Of a stretch of 64,000 nucleotides of DNA, positions 36,650 to 44,228 are shown in pieces. Position numbers and translations under genes: made by a program. Position 1 is the first letter of the stretch; every line of letters begins with the position of its first letter. The stretch is taken from positions 682,882 to 746,881 of the forward strand of contig NZ_KV880638.1 of NCBI RefSeq assembly GCF_001907695.1, given 5' to 3'. Source of the DNA: Thalassospira sp. TSL5-1 (lineage in GTDB: Bacteria > Pseudomonadota > Alphaproteobacteria > Rhodospirillales > Thalassospiraceae). Under the pieces are notes generated by a model. It saw only the letters and a program-made list of their open reading frames with translations. It searched no databases and was not told where the DNA came from.

Positions 36650-36985
36650 ATGATACAGGAAAAGCCCGGTTTCGGGCAGAGGTCGAAAAAACCAGGCGAT
36701 GAATGGAAAATCGTCAAATTCATGCTGACCCACATGATGTATGGCGGTGTTGGATCGGTCGTTTTTGGGGTGCTGGTGCTTTATTTCGATATTGGCGGCA
36801 TCTGGACTCTCGCATCCGCCTCGCGCGATACACTGATTTTTATCTTTTTGCTGTTTTTTGGCATGTTCATCACCTTTGGCGGTATCAGCATGGGGGCCGG
36901 GGTGATGATGCTGGGTGGTTTTTCCGACAATGACGACTATGACGATGAACGTCGTTATAATCACAAGGATGACGACGCAAACTGA
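36650..36985 (+). CDS. Small two-helix membrane protein, unknown
   Basis: The 111-aa product has two hydrophobic segments (about residues 28-50 and 62-88), a lysine-rich N-terminus and an acidic, Asp/Tyr-rich C-terminal tail (DDYDDER...KDDDAN). The start at 36650 has GAGG upstream; an in-frame GTG at 36614 is possible. The family is not recognised. It is 48 bp after the CinA-like gene and may belong to that transcript. Confidence 0.7.
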   Translation: MIQEKPGFGQRSKKPGDEWKIVKFMLTHMMYGGVGSVVFGVLVLYFDIGGIWTLASASRDTLIFIFLLFFGMFITFGGISMGAGVMMLGGFSDNDDYDDERRYNHKDDDAN

Positions 36986-37011
36986 TGTGTTTGCGTCATT
37001 TTATGTGCCTG

Positions 37012-37257
37012 TTACGGGCGGTCGCCACCGGCCTTTTTGCGGACGAAATGGGCAATCACCATGCCGACAATCCAGCAGACCAGCGGTACGGAAAAGATAT
37101 AGTCAAACATCGGGTCGCTGGTGTCGCCTTGGGTGATCATGACGATATAACCCACCCAGCACGCGGTTAGCAGATAGCCCATGATTTTGAAATAATGGCC
37201 GTTTGGCAGTTTCTTGTCCTGGGTGTCGGGTTTTTGTCCGGCCGGTTCGCCTGTCAT
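37012..37257 (-). CDS. Small two-helix membrane protein, unknown
   Basis: The 81-aa product has an N-terminal polar stretch and two hydrophobic helices (about residues 25-41 and 51-69), with a basic tail (FVRKKAGGDRP) that would face the cytoplasm. I do not recognise the family. The ORF is convergent with the 36650 gene and 52 bp downstream of bluB, so it may be co-transcribed with bluB. Confidence 0.6.
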   Translation of the reverse strand: MTGEPAGQKPDTQDKKLPNGHYFKIMGYLLTACWVGYIVMITQGDTSDPMFDYIFSVPLVCWIVGMVIAHFVRKKAGGDRP

Positions 37258-37309
37258 TTTGTCTTTCCCTGATGTTTTAAAGACGCCAAGTCGCGCTGGC
37301 GGTTATCTG

Positions 37310-38026
37310 TTATCTGTCCAGCGTGACGTCGCGCGGGTTGATGCGGTCCTGCCAGCCGTGGCGCACCAGTTCGGGTACGACATTATCCTCTTCCGGGTAG
37401 CCGATGCACAAATAGGCAATCAGCCGCCAGTGTTCTGGCACATCAAGCACCTGTTGCACCACATTGGGTTCCAGAATACTGACCCAGCCCATGCCAATGC
37501 CCTTGACCCTTGCGGCCAGCCATAAAAGCTGCACGGCGGCAACGGCGGAATAATCCAGCATTTCCGGCATGGTTTTGCGGCCAAGGCCCATGCCGGCTTC
37601 GGTTTCTTCGTCGGCAAAAACGGCCAGCTGCACCGGGGCCTGGTCCATGCCCTGCAATTTCAGCGAGGCGTAAAGTTTTGCCCTCTCGCCTTCATAATCA
37701 TTCAGCGCCTGCTGGTTGGCGCGTTCAAAACTGTCGCGAATGGCGCGGCGGCGTTCGGGGGTGTTGACCTTTACAAAACGCCAGGGCTGGCAATTGCCAA
37801 CCGAGGGGGCCAGGCAGGCTTCGGCAATCAGGCCGTCAATATCGGCTTCGGGGATCGGATCGGTGCGAAAGCGCCGCACGTCGCGCCGCCATAACAGCAA
37901 ATCAATAAATTGCTGCTGAAAGGACTGGTCAAAGACCGGCGGTGTGAGCTGGTTGCTGCCTGTGGGGTTGGCGTCTGCTCTACTGGCCGAATCGTGTGGG
38001 ATTTTAGTGCTTTCGGTTTCGGTCAT
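37310..38026 (-). CDS. bluB: 5,6-dimethylbenzimidazole synthase BluB
   Basis: The 238-aa flavin enzyme makes the lower ligand of vitamin B12 by destroying reduced FMN. The family wording is strong: LLLWRRDVRRFRTDPIPE near residue 43, APSVGNCQPWRFVKV near 73, YEGERAKLYASLKLQGMDQAPV near 110-131, GLGRKTMPEMLDYS near 145-158, GIGMGWVSILEPN near 176 and WRLIAYLCIGYPEE near 200. The N-terminus has a 30-residue Ser/Thr-rich extension of no clear role. The gene is about 21 kb from the B12-dependent mutase genes. No cobalamin riboswitch was recognised upstream. Confidence 0.93.
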   Translation of the reverse strand: MTETESTKIPHDSASRADANPTGSNQLTPPVFDQSFQQQFIDLLLWRRDVRRFRTDPIPEADIDGLIAEACLAPSVGNCQPWRFVKVNTPERRRAIRDSFERANQQALNDYEGERAKLYASLKLQGMDQAPVQLAVFADEETEAGMGLGRKTMPEMLDYSAVAAVQLLWLAARVKGIGMGWVSILEPNVVQQVLDVPEHWRLIAYLCIGYPEEDNVVPELVRHGWQDRINPRDVTLDR

Positions 38027-38179
38027 GCAGGATACCTAAAGGGTAAATCATGTCTTGTCGCACCCTAGGGGCTTTTGCCCGTCATGAGAAGCCGTGAGTT
38101 TCGATTTATCGCCAGCCGTGCCATCCATTTCACAGCTTTGTCGTTAGAATGGCATGGATAACGAGCGGGCTTTGGTGAC

Positions 38180-39571
38180 TTACATATTGAAACTGATGGT
38201 GACAAGGCCAGAAAGCGGGTCTTTGTCGGTTTGATCAAAGGTCAGCGTCTGATTGATTTCCAGGCCAACATGACCAGCAAAGTCCGTCCAGTAATGATCA
38301 AATCCCCCCCCCAGTTTGACGGCATCATTATCGCGTTCGGTATTAAGGAAAGGCTGAATGGTGCCGTAGTCTCGCGGCAGGGTGGTGGAAAATCTCAATT
38401 CTCCCTTAACCCCTTCATAGGGGTCTGTTCCCGGGTTGAATTCGCGAAATGCCTGTAAGGACGCATTTAACGAAAACGGGCTAAAGGCATAGTCGGTGCC
38501 AGTATAATAGCGCCGGGTCTGATCGCGGCCAAAGCCTTCATTCAGAACCGACATGGTCTGGTTTTCGCCAAAGAAGGGGGTAAAGATATGTTCACCCATC
38601 TCGATGCGATAGCGGGCTTCGGCCTCGGAATCAAACAGGGTTGATGTTGCAACATGGCCCGAGACAATTTCGCCATTTGGCGAGAAATGCTTGCCATAAG
38701 ATTCGCGTGCGCTGATCAAATTGCCCTTTAGGCGCAGGCTTAGGGGTGTTTGGCCCAAATTCTGTTCGGCATCAAACCCAAGTGAGCCGGAATAGGTCAT
38801 GCTGGAGCTGGTATTTTCGTAACTGCTGGCAAGGCCGGTGCGGGTGATGTCGCTGCTGCCAATGCCCAGGCTGCCATTGAGTTTCAGCCAGTCCGTCATG
38901 CGGGTGAGAAAATAGGGGGAAAAGGTGACATTGTTTTCCCGATACAGCGTCTGGCGGGCGGCAATGTCGCTGGCGGTGCTGCCCCAGCCCAGCGCAAGGC
39001 CGATGATGGTCGATGTATCAACCCGGTAATCCACCCCGGTATCAACGGCAATCACATCACCATTCAGCCCGGGGTTAAAGCCGTCATCGGCAACGCGGTT
39101 ATCAATGTTTTGACGTGTGCCATGCACCCAGATGCTGATGGCCCGTTCGGTGGCCCGATCCTGCGTGGGGAAAGAGCCATTGGCGCTGTCAAAGTCAATT
39201 CGTTCGGCAAGGGACCCCAGCGCATCACGGCCGCTGTAGCTTTCGATTTGAGAGGCGACCTCGGTGCCCATTGCCAGGGCGCCGGGCGGCTGTTCGCTGG
39301 CGGGTTTGCTGTCATCAAGAAACAGCGGTTGCAGGGTGTTATTGACCAGAGTGCCGTCCAGCCGGTCGGACAGGCGGTCAAGATGCCCCAGCCGGTTTTG
39401 CGTGCGTGTCATGGTTTCGGTGCGCAGGATCGGGGATTCGATGGTGCGCAGGTTTTTGTCCTGGGCGGCAAAGGCGCGATTGATCCACGGCGGAACACCC
39501 CTGTCGGGCGACAGGGTTGAAACGGCAAAGCAGGCTGTGCCGATGGCTATGATGCTCCAGCGCAGTGTCAT
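38180..39571 (-). CDS. Autotransporter-like outer-membrane barrel protein
   Basis: The 463-aa product begins with a hydrophobic signal-like segment (MTLRWSIIAIGTACFAVSTLS) and from about residue 150 shows the alternating aromatic/polar pattern of an outer-membrane beta-barrel, ending VTISFNM. The barrel has the width and glycine/aromatic pattern of an autotransporter translocator domain, but the passenger is short (about 120 residues, charged, helical). ATG 39571 is preferred over an upstream in-frame start at 39619 because the signal sequence starts here. Its function cannot be read. A repeat of TGATAGC sites lies upstream at 39683-39710. Confidence 0.75.
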   Translation of the reverse strand: MTLRWSIIAIGTACFAVSTLSPDRGVPPWINRAFAAQDKNLRTIESPILRTETMTRTQNRLGHLDRLSDRLDGTLVNNTLQPLFLDDSKPASEQPPGALAMGTEVASQIESYSGRDALGSLAERIDFDSANGSFPTQDRATERAISIWVHGTRQNIDNRVADDGFNPGLNGDVIAVDTGVDYRVDTSTIIGLALGWGSTASDIAARQTLYRENNVTFSPYFLTRMTDWLKLNGSLGIGSSDITRTGLASSYENTSSSMTYSGSLGFDAEQNLGQTPLSLRLKGNLISARESYGKHFSPNGEIVSGHVATSTLFDSEAEARYRIEMGEHIFTPFFGENQTMSVLNEGFGRDQTRRYYTGTDYAFSPFSLNASLQAFREFNPGTDPYEGVKGELRFSTTLPRDYGTIQPFLNTERDNDAVKLGGGFDHYWTDFAGHVGLEINQTLTFDQTDKDPLSGLVTISFNM

Positions 39572-39682
39572 TGTTTTTGTGTCTCGGCTCGCGGTTATCG
39601 GCAAAATGCCGCCCGTCATTGGTGCTGCCGGTTGGTTCTGGCAGCGAAATTCTTGAAATTGTCTGGGGTCTTTGCCCCATTT

Positions 39683-39710
39683 TGATAGCTGCTATCATTT
39701 TGGTGATAGC
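39683..39710. promoter_or_regulatory. Palindrome plus direct repeat, probable operator of the barrel gene
   Basis: TGATAGC-T-GCTATCA (39683-39697) is a perfect palindrome, followed by a third TGATAGC at 39704-39710. The three half-sites sit 112 bp before the barrel gene start, consistent with a dimeric regulator plus an extra half-site. Confidence 0.55.
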
Positions 39711-39830
39711 TTAGGGGAGTTACCGAATGATAAATCCCTGCAATAGAATGTTGCGTCCTGCGCAAAGGCGCGCTAGAAACCTGTCCTGTCTTTGGGGCGT
39801 TTCGTCCCCTGGCTTTTCTGCCAAGTTCTT

Positions 39831-39919
39831 GCGGGCGTGGCGAAATTGGTATACGCAGCGGACTTAAAATCCGCCGGTCCTAACAGACCTTGCCGGTTCA
39901 AGTCCGGCCGCCCGCACCA
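39831..39919 (+). tRNA. tRNA-Leu, anticodon UAA
   Basis: The 89-nt sequence starts GCGGGCG and ends CGCCCGC-A-CCA, so the 7-bp acceptor stem closes and CCA is encoded. The anticodon arm reads GCGGA-CTTAAAA-TCCGC, giving anticodon UAA; a long variable arm and T arm with GGTTCAAGTCC follow, as expected for a class II leucine tRNA. A T-rich tract lies immediately downstream. Confidence 0.95.
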
Positions 39920-40460
39920 TCTTTTTTTCTTCCCGTCGCTGGTTTTACCGTCTCCTTTGGATAAAACGCCTGTTGGCTGTTGGGCCGATTCGCGGTTTTT
40001 GTGGTGCTCCGGCTGATCCGGGGGCATGTGACTGAGCATTCCCAAAATCGTTTGCGGGTCTGCACAGGACACACAAATTTCGCGTTTGGCGGTTTCATCG
40101 AAACGCCAACGCGACGGTTTCTTCCCAAAAATTGCCTGCCTATATTATTGTGCGCCATCTGCAATGGCGGCTTTATCGTGGCGGGATTATTTGCGCCCGC
40201 CATTGACAGGCAAATGTGGCGGCGGAGCACGGTCCCCCTGGAACGCATTGTTTTCCACACCACATGATGCAAGGACCGATGCGGTACCTTGCAGGTTGCA
40301 AACCGGGTTTATTCGGTTCATTTGCAAATTAACAGATATGTCGCGATGCGGAAAGTTGCAATCGCCCCACTTTGCAAGTGTGGCAGATTTACCGGATGTA
40401 AAGGCGTTGCGCGTCACTGTGCCGGGAAAAGGGGATGATAACAGGGGTGCCGACACGACA
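39920..40460. other. Region after tRNA-Leu without an identified gene
   Basis: About 540 bp. Open frames run through here on both strands, including the frame of the next gene from 40086, but their translations are not protein-like and have no ribosome sites. Nothing further can be supported. Confidence 0.4.
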
Positions 40461-40847
40461 ATGGCGGAAAATGACGACGATCAGCTGCGTAAAAAAGAAC
40501 GGTTTGGCAAATATGTTGCGCCCGAAGAACGGGCGACCAATGTCGTGCGCCAGTTGGATGATTTTTTACGCAAAGGCCCCAAAAGCGGGCTGAAATATAC
40601 CCGCTGGCAACAATTGGCATGGTATGAAGTTGTTGATGAGATCAAACGGGCCGAGGCCGCCCAAAAAGGACAGGACAGCCTGGCCAAGGCCGCCTTCCTA
40701 AGTCTTGCTATCGGGTTTGGCACCATCGGGTTTTGGGGCCTGGTCTTGTTGGCGGGAACCCGTTTGGGGTTTGTGGCTGCCGGGGTTATTCTGGTGGCCG
40801 GGCTTGTGATCTGGCGGGCGCTGGCAAAGGCCAACTGGTTGAAATAG
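40461..40847 (+). CDS. Small membrane protein with charged N-terminus, unknown
   Basis: The 128-aa product has a polar, charged N-terminal half (MAENDDDQLRKKERFGKYVAPEERATNVVRQLDDFLR) and two C-terminal helices (about residues 76-96 and 100-118). The ATG at 40461 is chosen because the preceding frame is not protein-like; the AGGGG site is 14 nt upstream, so the start is uncertain. The family is not recognised. The stop is 9 bp before the DUF3572 gene, suggesting an operon. Confidence 0.62.
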   Translation: MAENDDDQLRKKERFGKYVAPEERATNVVRQLDDFLRKGPKSGLKYTRWQQLAWYEVVDEIKRAEAAQKGQDSLAKAAFLSLAIGFGTIGFWGLVLLAGTRLGFVAAGVILVAGLVIWRALAKANWLK

Positions 40848-40856
40848 GCGAGAAGA

Positions 40857-41132
40857 ATGAATAGTGACGCAGCCGAAACCCTTGCCATTCAGGCCATTGC
40901 CTTCGTTGCGGGCGATGAAGAATTGTTACAGGGGCTGTTGATGCAGACCGGCATGGATTTGAACGATTTGCGCGCCGGGATTGGCAACCGCGATGTGCAG
41001 CGTGGCGTGCTGGAATTTTTGTTATCCCACGAACCGTTTTTAATGCGCCTGGTCGAGGCAATTGATTGCCGCCCGGAAATGCCGGCACAGGCGCATATGG
41101 TTTTGTCCGGCGGGCCGATCTGGCAGGATTAA
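40857..41132 (+). CDS. DUF3572 family protein
   Basis: The 91-aa product matches the DUF3572 pattern I know from alphaproteobacteria: AETLAIQAIAFVAGDEELLQGLLMQTGMDLNDLRAGI, then a C-terminal HEPFLMRLVEA segment. It is a small helical protein of unknown function. It starts 10 bp after the preceding gene and is likely co-transcribed. Confidence 0.82.
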   Translation: MNSDAAETLAIQAIAFVAGDEELLQGLLMQTGMDLNDLRAGIGNRDVQRGVLEFLLSHEPFLMRLVEAIDCRPEMPAQAHMVLSGGPIWQD

Positions 41133-41182
41133 ACCTGCTTTGTTTTGCGGCCTTCGCGCCAAGAGCCAGAATGGGGACCGCC

Positions 41183-41536
41183 ATGCAGGTACGTCGCATC
41201 GTTGCCAATATTGCCTCACCGGATTTGGAAAAGGCTGCGGCCTTTTATCGTGATATTCTGGGGTTGGATATTTTGATGGATCACGGCTGGATCGTGACAT
41301 TTGGCAATCAGGCCCGTATGACGGTGCAGCTTAGCATCGCAAGCGAAGGGGGTGCTGGCACCCCGGTTCCCGACCTGTCCATTGAGGTTGACGATATTGC
41401 GGAAGCCGAGCGCCGTGTTCGTGCTGCCGGTATTGTGCCGGAATACGGGCCGGTGACTGAAAGCTGGGGCGTGCGCCGGTTCTTTGTCCGCGACCCGTTT
41501 GGTCGTTTGCTCAATATTTTGTCGCACGCCGGTTAG
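41183..41536 (+). CDS. VOC/glyoxalase-like protein
   Basis: The 117-aa product is a small vicinal-oxygen-chelate protein: RRIVANIASPDLEKAAAFYRDILGLDILMDHGW at the start and the GVRRFFVRDPFGRLLNILSH ending are typical of the glyoxalase/bleomycin resistance superfamily. Metal ligands are not fully clear; no enzyme activity is assigned. GGGGA precedes ATG 41183, though ATG at 41171 in the same frame is possible. It may share a transcript with the DUF3572 gene. Confidence 0.85.
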   Translation: MQVRRIVANIASPDLEKAAAFYRDILGLDILMDHGWIVTFGNQARMTVQLSIASEGGAGTPVPDLSIEVDDIAEAERRVRAAGIVPEYGPVTESWGVRRFFVRDPFGRLLNILSHAG

Positions 41537-41615
41537 ACAGCCGCTTCTTGCTTTTGATGCCTGCCGGGGTAAGAAGGTAGCCAGTCGGGCACCGGCTGCC
41601 CTGTTTTATCCTGTT

Positions 41616-42230
41616 TTATTGCGCATCATCATTTGCGCCACGATGCTCCAGGATTTGGTCAATCAGGCCCCATTCCAGCGCCTGTTCGGCGGTCATAAAG
41701 CGGTCGCGGTCAAGCGTGCGTTCAACTTCCCCAGTGCTGCGGCCGCAATGTTTGGCATAAAGGGCAATCACGCGCTGTTTGGTCAGGCGCATTTCTTCAG
41801 CATGGATCAGCACATCCGATGCCTGGCCCTGAAAGCCGCCCAGGGGTTGATGGACATGCAGGCTGGCATTGGGCAGGGCGGCCCGATGGCCCGGTTCACC
41901 CGCCATTAACAGGAACGATCCCATTGACCGCGCGGTGCCCATGCACAGGGTATGAACCGGCGATTTGATGTAGCGCATGGTGTCGTACATTGCCATGCCG
42001 CTTGTGATGACCCCGCCCGGAGAATTGATGTAAAGGTGGATTGGTTTTTGGGAATTTTCCGCTTCCAAAAACAAAAGCTGTGCACAGATCAGCGATGAGA
42101 TCGTGTCATTCACTTCGCCATTGAGAAAGATGATGCGTTCGCGCAACAGGCGGGAATAAATATCAAAGGATCGTTCGCCCGCGCTGGTTTGTTCAACCAC
42201 CATCGGGATTAACTGCATCATGTTACACAT
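41616..42230 (-). CDS. ClpP-family protease subunit (paralogue)
   Basis: The 204-aa product has the complete ClpP catalytic triad: Ser102 in TARSMGSF, His127 in HVHQPLGG and Asp176 in LDRDRFM. The oxyanion/active-site context differs from canonical ClpP, which reads GQAASMGA. There is no clpX beside it, and it is flanked by unrelated genes, so it is most likely a second ClpP that forms mixed or separate rings. A CGGAG site precedes the first ATG. The canonical clpP must be elsewhere. Confidence 0.9.
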   Translation of the reverse strand: MCNMMQLIPMVVEQTSAGERSFDIYSRLLRERIIFLNGEVNDTISSLICAQLLFLEAENSQKPIHLYINSPGGVITSGMAMYDTMRYIKSPVHTLCMGTARSMGSFLLMAGEPGHRAALPNASLHVHQPLGGFQGQASDVLIHAEEMRLTKQRVIALYAKHCGRSTGEVERTLDRDRFMTAEQALEWGLIDQILEHRGANDDAQ

Positions 42231-42270
42231 GTCCGGGCTCCGGGTTTAGGGCAGGGTGGACTAAGTGGGA

Positions 42271-42657
42271 TCAGGCGGCACACATCATTTCAGGCATATT
42301 GCTGTTGGCGGCTTTGGGGATTGGGGTGAATCTTGCATCCGTCAGGTCGTGAATGATGCGAAGATGCGTGCTGTTTTCCCCTGTTGGTGTCAGGCGGAAC
42401 GTGACAATGCTGTTCAGGTAGGGTGGGGCGGTGTCGCGCATTTGATAGGTGACTTCCTTGCCGGGAATGGCTCGCACCGGTTTGGCATGGCGCAAATTTT
42501 CTCCCGGTAGCCAGCTTTCGCGAATTTCGGCAATGTTGATCGCCCGCCAGACCTTTTCGCTTGGTGCATCAAGGCTGTATTCCAGCTCCAGACGGTGCGC
42601 CGAGGCGTGTTTTTCGGTTTTGGATGTGTTGCTTTTGCTGTTTTTGTGGTCAGTCAC
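42271..42657 (-). CDS. SRPBCC (AHSA1/START-like) protein
   Basis: The 128-aa product has the AHSA1-type SRPBCC pattern: RLELEYSLDAPSEKVWRAINIAEIRESWLPG near its start. Such proteins bind hydrophobic ligands and often sit next to an ArsR regulator. A GTG start at 42657 overlaps the ArsR stop by 4 bp (GTGA), so translation is coupled; a longer frame upstream is the overlap with the regulator. Ligand and role are unknown. Confidence 0.82.
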   Translation of the reverse strand: MTDHKNSKSNTSKTEKHASAHRLELEYSLDAPSEKVWRAINIAEIRESWLPGENLRHAKPVRAIPGKEVTYQMRDTAPPYLNSIVTFRLTPTGENSTHLRIIHDLTDARFTPIPKAANSNMPEMMCAA

Positions 42658-42968
42658 TGGTCCATCTCCTTTAGGGTTTTGCGCAGCGCGTCCACCCGGT
42701 CCGGCCAGAAGGTGCTGTATCGGGCCACCCATTGCACAATCATGTCCAGTCCTTCGGGGGTGATCCGGTAGTTTACGAACCGTCCCCGGCGTTCTTCCTG
42801 CACAAGCCTGGCATCGCGCAATACCGCCAGATGTTGTGACATGGCAGGCTGGCTTATAGGGATGCCTTCGCGAAGCGCACTGGCATTCATGCCATTGGCA
42901 TTGGCGAGTTTTTCAAAAATGATCCGCCGGGTCGGATCGGCGAGGGCCTTGAATATGTGATTTTCCAT
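42654..42968 (-). CDS. ArsR family transcriptional regulator
   Basis: The 104-aa product is a winged helix-turn-helix protein (ENHIFKALADPTRRIIFEKLANANGMNASALREG, then SQPAMSQHLAVLRDARLVQEERRGRFVNYRITPEG). It lacks the usual ELCVCDL metal-binding motif of arsenic sensors, so it more likely responds to another signal. The start at 42968 (or 42971) is preferred over 43007, since an operator lies just upstream within the longer frame. It is coupled with the SRPBCC gene. Confidence 0.88.
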   Translation of the reverse strand: MENHIFKALADPTRRIIFEKLANANGMNASALREGIPISQPAMSQHLAVLRDARLVQEERRGRFVNYRITPEGLDMIVQWVARYSTFWPDRVDALRKTLKEMDQ

Positions 42969-42972
42969 CATG

Positions 42973-43002
42973 CAAACACATAAGCACACACTTATGTGTT
43001 TG
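42973..43002. promoter_or_regulatory. 12-bp perfect inverted repeat, ArsR operator
   Basis: CAAACACATAAG (42973-42984) and CTTATGTGTTTG (42991-43002) with 6 bp between form a perfect dyad immediately upstream of the ArsR start. This is the place and form of an ArsR autoregulatory site. Confidence 0.75.
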
Positions 43003-43050
43003 TCCAAGCCAATTTATGATACCCGTGTCATGGCGCGTCAGCAGGACATG

Positions 43051-43080
43051 AAAAAGGCGCGAACCCAAAGGATTCGCGCC
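43051..43080 (-). terminator. Terminator of uppP
   Basis: GGCGCGAA (43056-43063) pairs with TTCGCGCC (43073-43080); read on the minus strand the stem is followed by TTTTT. It lies 52 bp beyond the uppP stop. Confidence 0.75.
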
Positions 43081-43131
43081 CGAAATCGCTTCTGCGATAT
43101 CTTTTACCCGGTAACGGGCAGGTGATTTTGC

Positions 43132-43962
43132 CTAAAACAGGGTATCAAGCGGTGCTGTGCCATAGCCATAAACCCACACCAGCAGGGCCGCGCCCAGGAT
43201 GATGCGGTAAATGGCAAAGGGCGTGAAGCTGGCGCGCTTAAGCCAGGACATGAGCACCGCAATCGTGATTAGCGCGGTAATGAAGGAAAACCCGATCGCC
43301 ATCATGACTTCGCGGTTCAGCTGCATATTGCCGGCCTTATGCAGGTCCAGCCCGGCCAGAAGACCGGCCCCGAGAATGACGGGAATCGACATCAGCATGG
43401 AAAACTGCGCGGCGTCGGAGCGTTCATAGCTCATGAAGCGAGCTGCCGTCATGGTGATGCCCGACCGGCTGACACCGGGGATCAGGGCAATAACCTGTGC
43501 CAAGCCAATAACAATGGAACTGGCCCAGCCCATATGCTCGATCCGGTTGATCGTCATGCCGACCTTGTCGGCCACCCACAGGATGATACCAAAAACAAGG
43601 GTGGTCCAGGCGATGATCTCGACGGAGCGCATCTGTTCTTCGATGCCGGATTCCTTGAGATAAAAGCCAACCGCCACCACTGGAATGGTCGCGACAATAA
43701 TATGTAATGCCATGCGGGCGCCCGGCGTCATGCGGCCGGTAAACAGGCGGAAAAAGCCAATGATCATGGCCAGAACATCGCGCCAGAAATAGATCAGAAC
43801 CGCAAGCAGCGTTCCGACATGAACAGAAACATCCAGCAAAAGGCCCTGATCGGCGGCGCCGGTAATGGCGGGGGTCAGAACAAGATGGCCAGATGAGCTG
43901 ATGGGCAGGAATTCAGTGATACCCTGAACGACTGCAAGAAGGATTATGTGCTGAAGAGTCAC
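43132..43962 (-). CDS. uppP: Undecaprenyl-diphosphatase UppP (BacA family)
   Basis: The 276-aa integral membrane enzyme recycles undecaprenyl pyrophosphate for cell wall synthesis. Both active-site motifs are visible: QGITEFLPISSSGHL near residue 13 and ALIPGVSRSGITM near 160, plus about eight transmembrane helices. The start codon is GTG, preceded by AGGCAGG. It is divergent from gltD. Confidence 0.96.
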   Translation of the reverse strand: MTLQHIILLAVVQGITEFLPISSSGHLVLTPAITGAADQGLLLDVSVHVGTLLAVLIYFWRDVLAMIIGFFRLFTGRMTPGARMALHIIVATIPVVAVGFYLKESGIEEQMRSVEIIAWTTLVFGIILWVADKVGMTINRIEHMGWASSIVIGLAQVIALIPGVSRSGITMTAARFMSYERSDAAQFSMLMSIPVILGAGLLAGLDLHKAGNMQLNREVMMAIGFSFITALITIAVLMSWLKRASFTPFAIYRIILGAALLVWVYGYGTAPLDTLF

Positions 43963-44228
43963 ACCTGCCTCGGTGCTGATTTTTGAAAGGAGATTGTGCT
44001 TATAGCAGCTTGTTTTCTCTAGGCGAATAACTGAATTAGTACCATTTTGGTACTAATTAAACTTTTGAGACAGCCGGAAGGGACCGTAAAACCCTAGCAT
44101 TTGTCAGGCTTTTTTGTTAAATTGGTCAATAATATTGACCTATCGTGAATTTTGTGCTGGATTCTCTTTCCGTCGGCAGGTATATAAAAGCCCACTCCCG
44201 CAACAAAACAGCTTTTTTGGGGACCTCA
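43963..44228. promoter_or_regulatory. uppP-gltD divergent control region with two palindromes
   Basis: Two perfect dyads lie here: AATTAGTACCA-TTT-TGGTACTAATT at 44034-44058 and GGTCAATA-A-TATTGACC at 44124-44140. The second has the shape of a GntR/FadR-type site and lies 89 bp before gltD; the first is 72 bp before uppP. A TATA-like stretch and a GGGGA site precede gltD. Confidence 0.6.

Noticed and set aside
38027..38179. Cobalamin riboswitch upstream of bluB
   Set aside because: No B12 box or conserved riboswitch core could be seen.
40086..40460. N-terminal extension of the 128-aa membrane protein
   Set aside because: The extension is not protein-like and no ribosome site was found for the earlier start.
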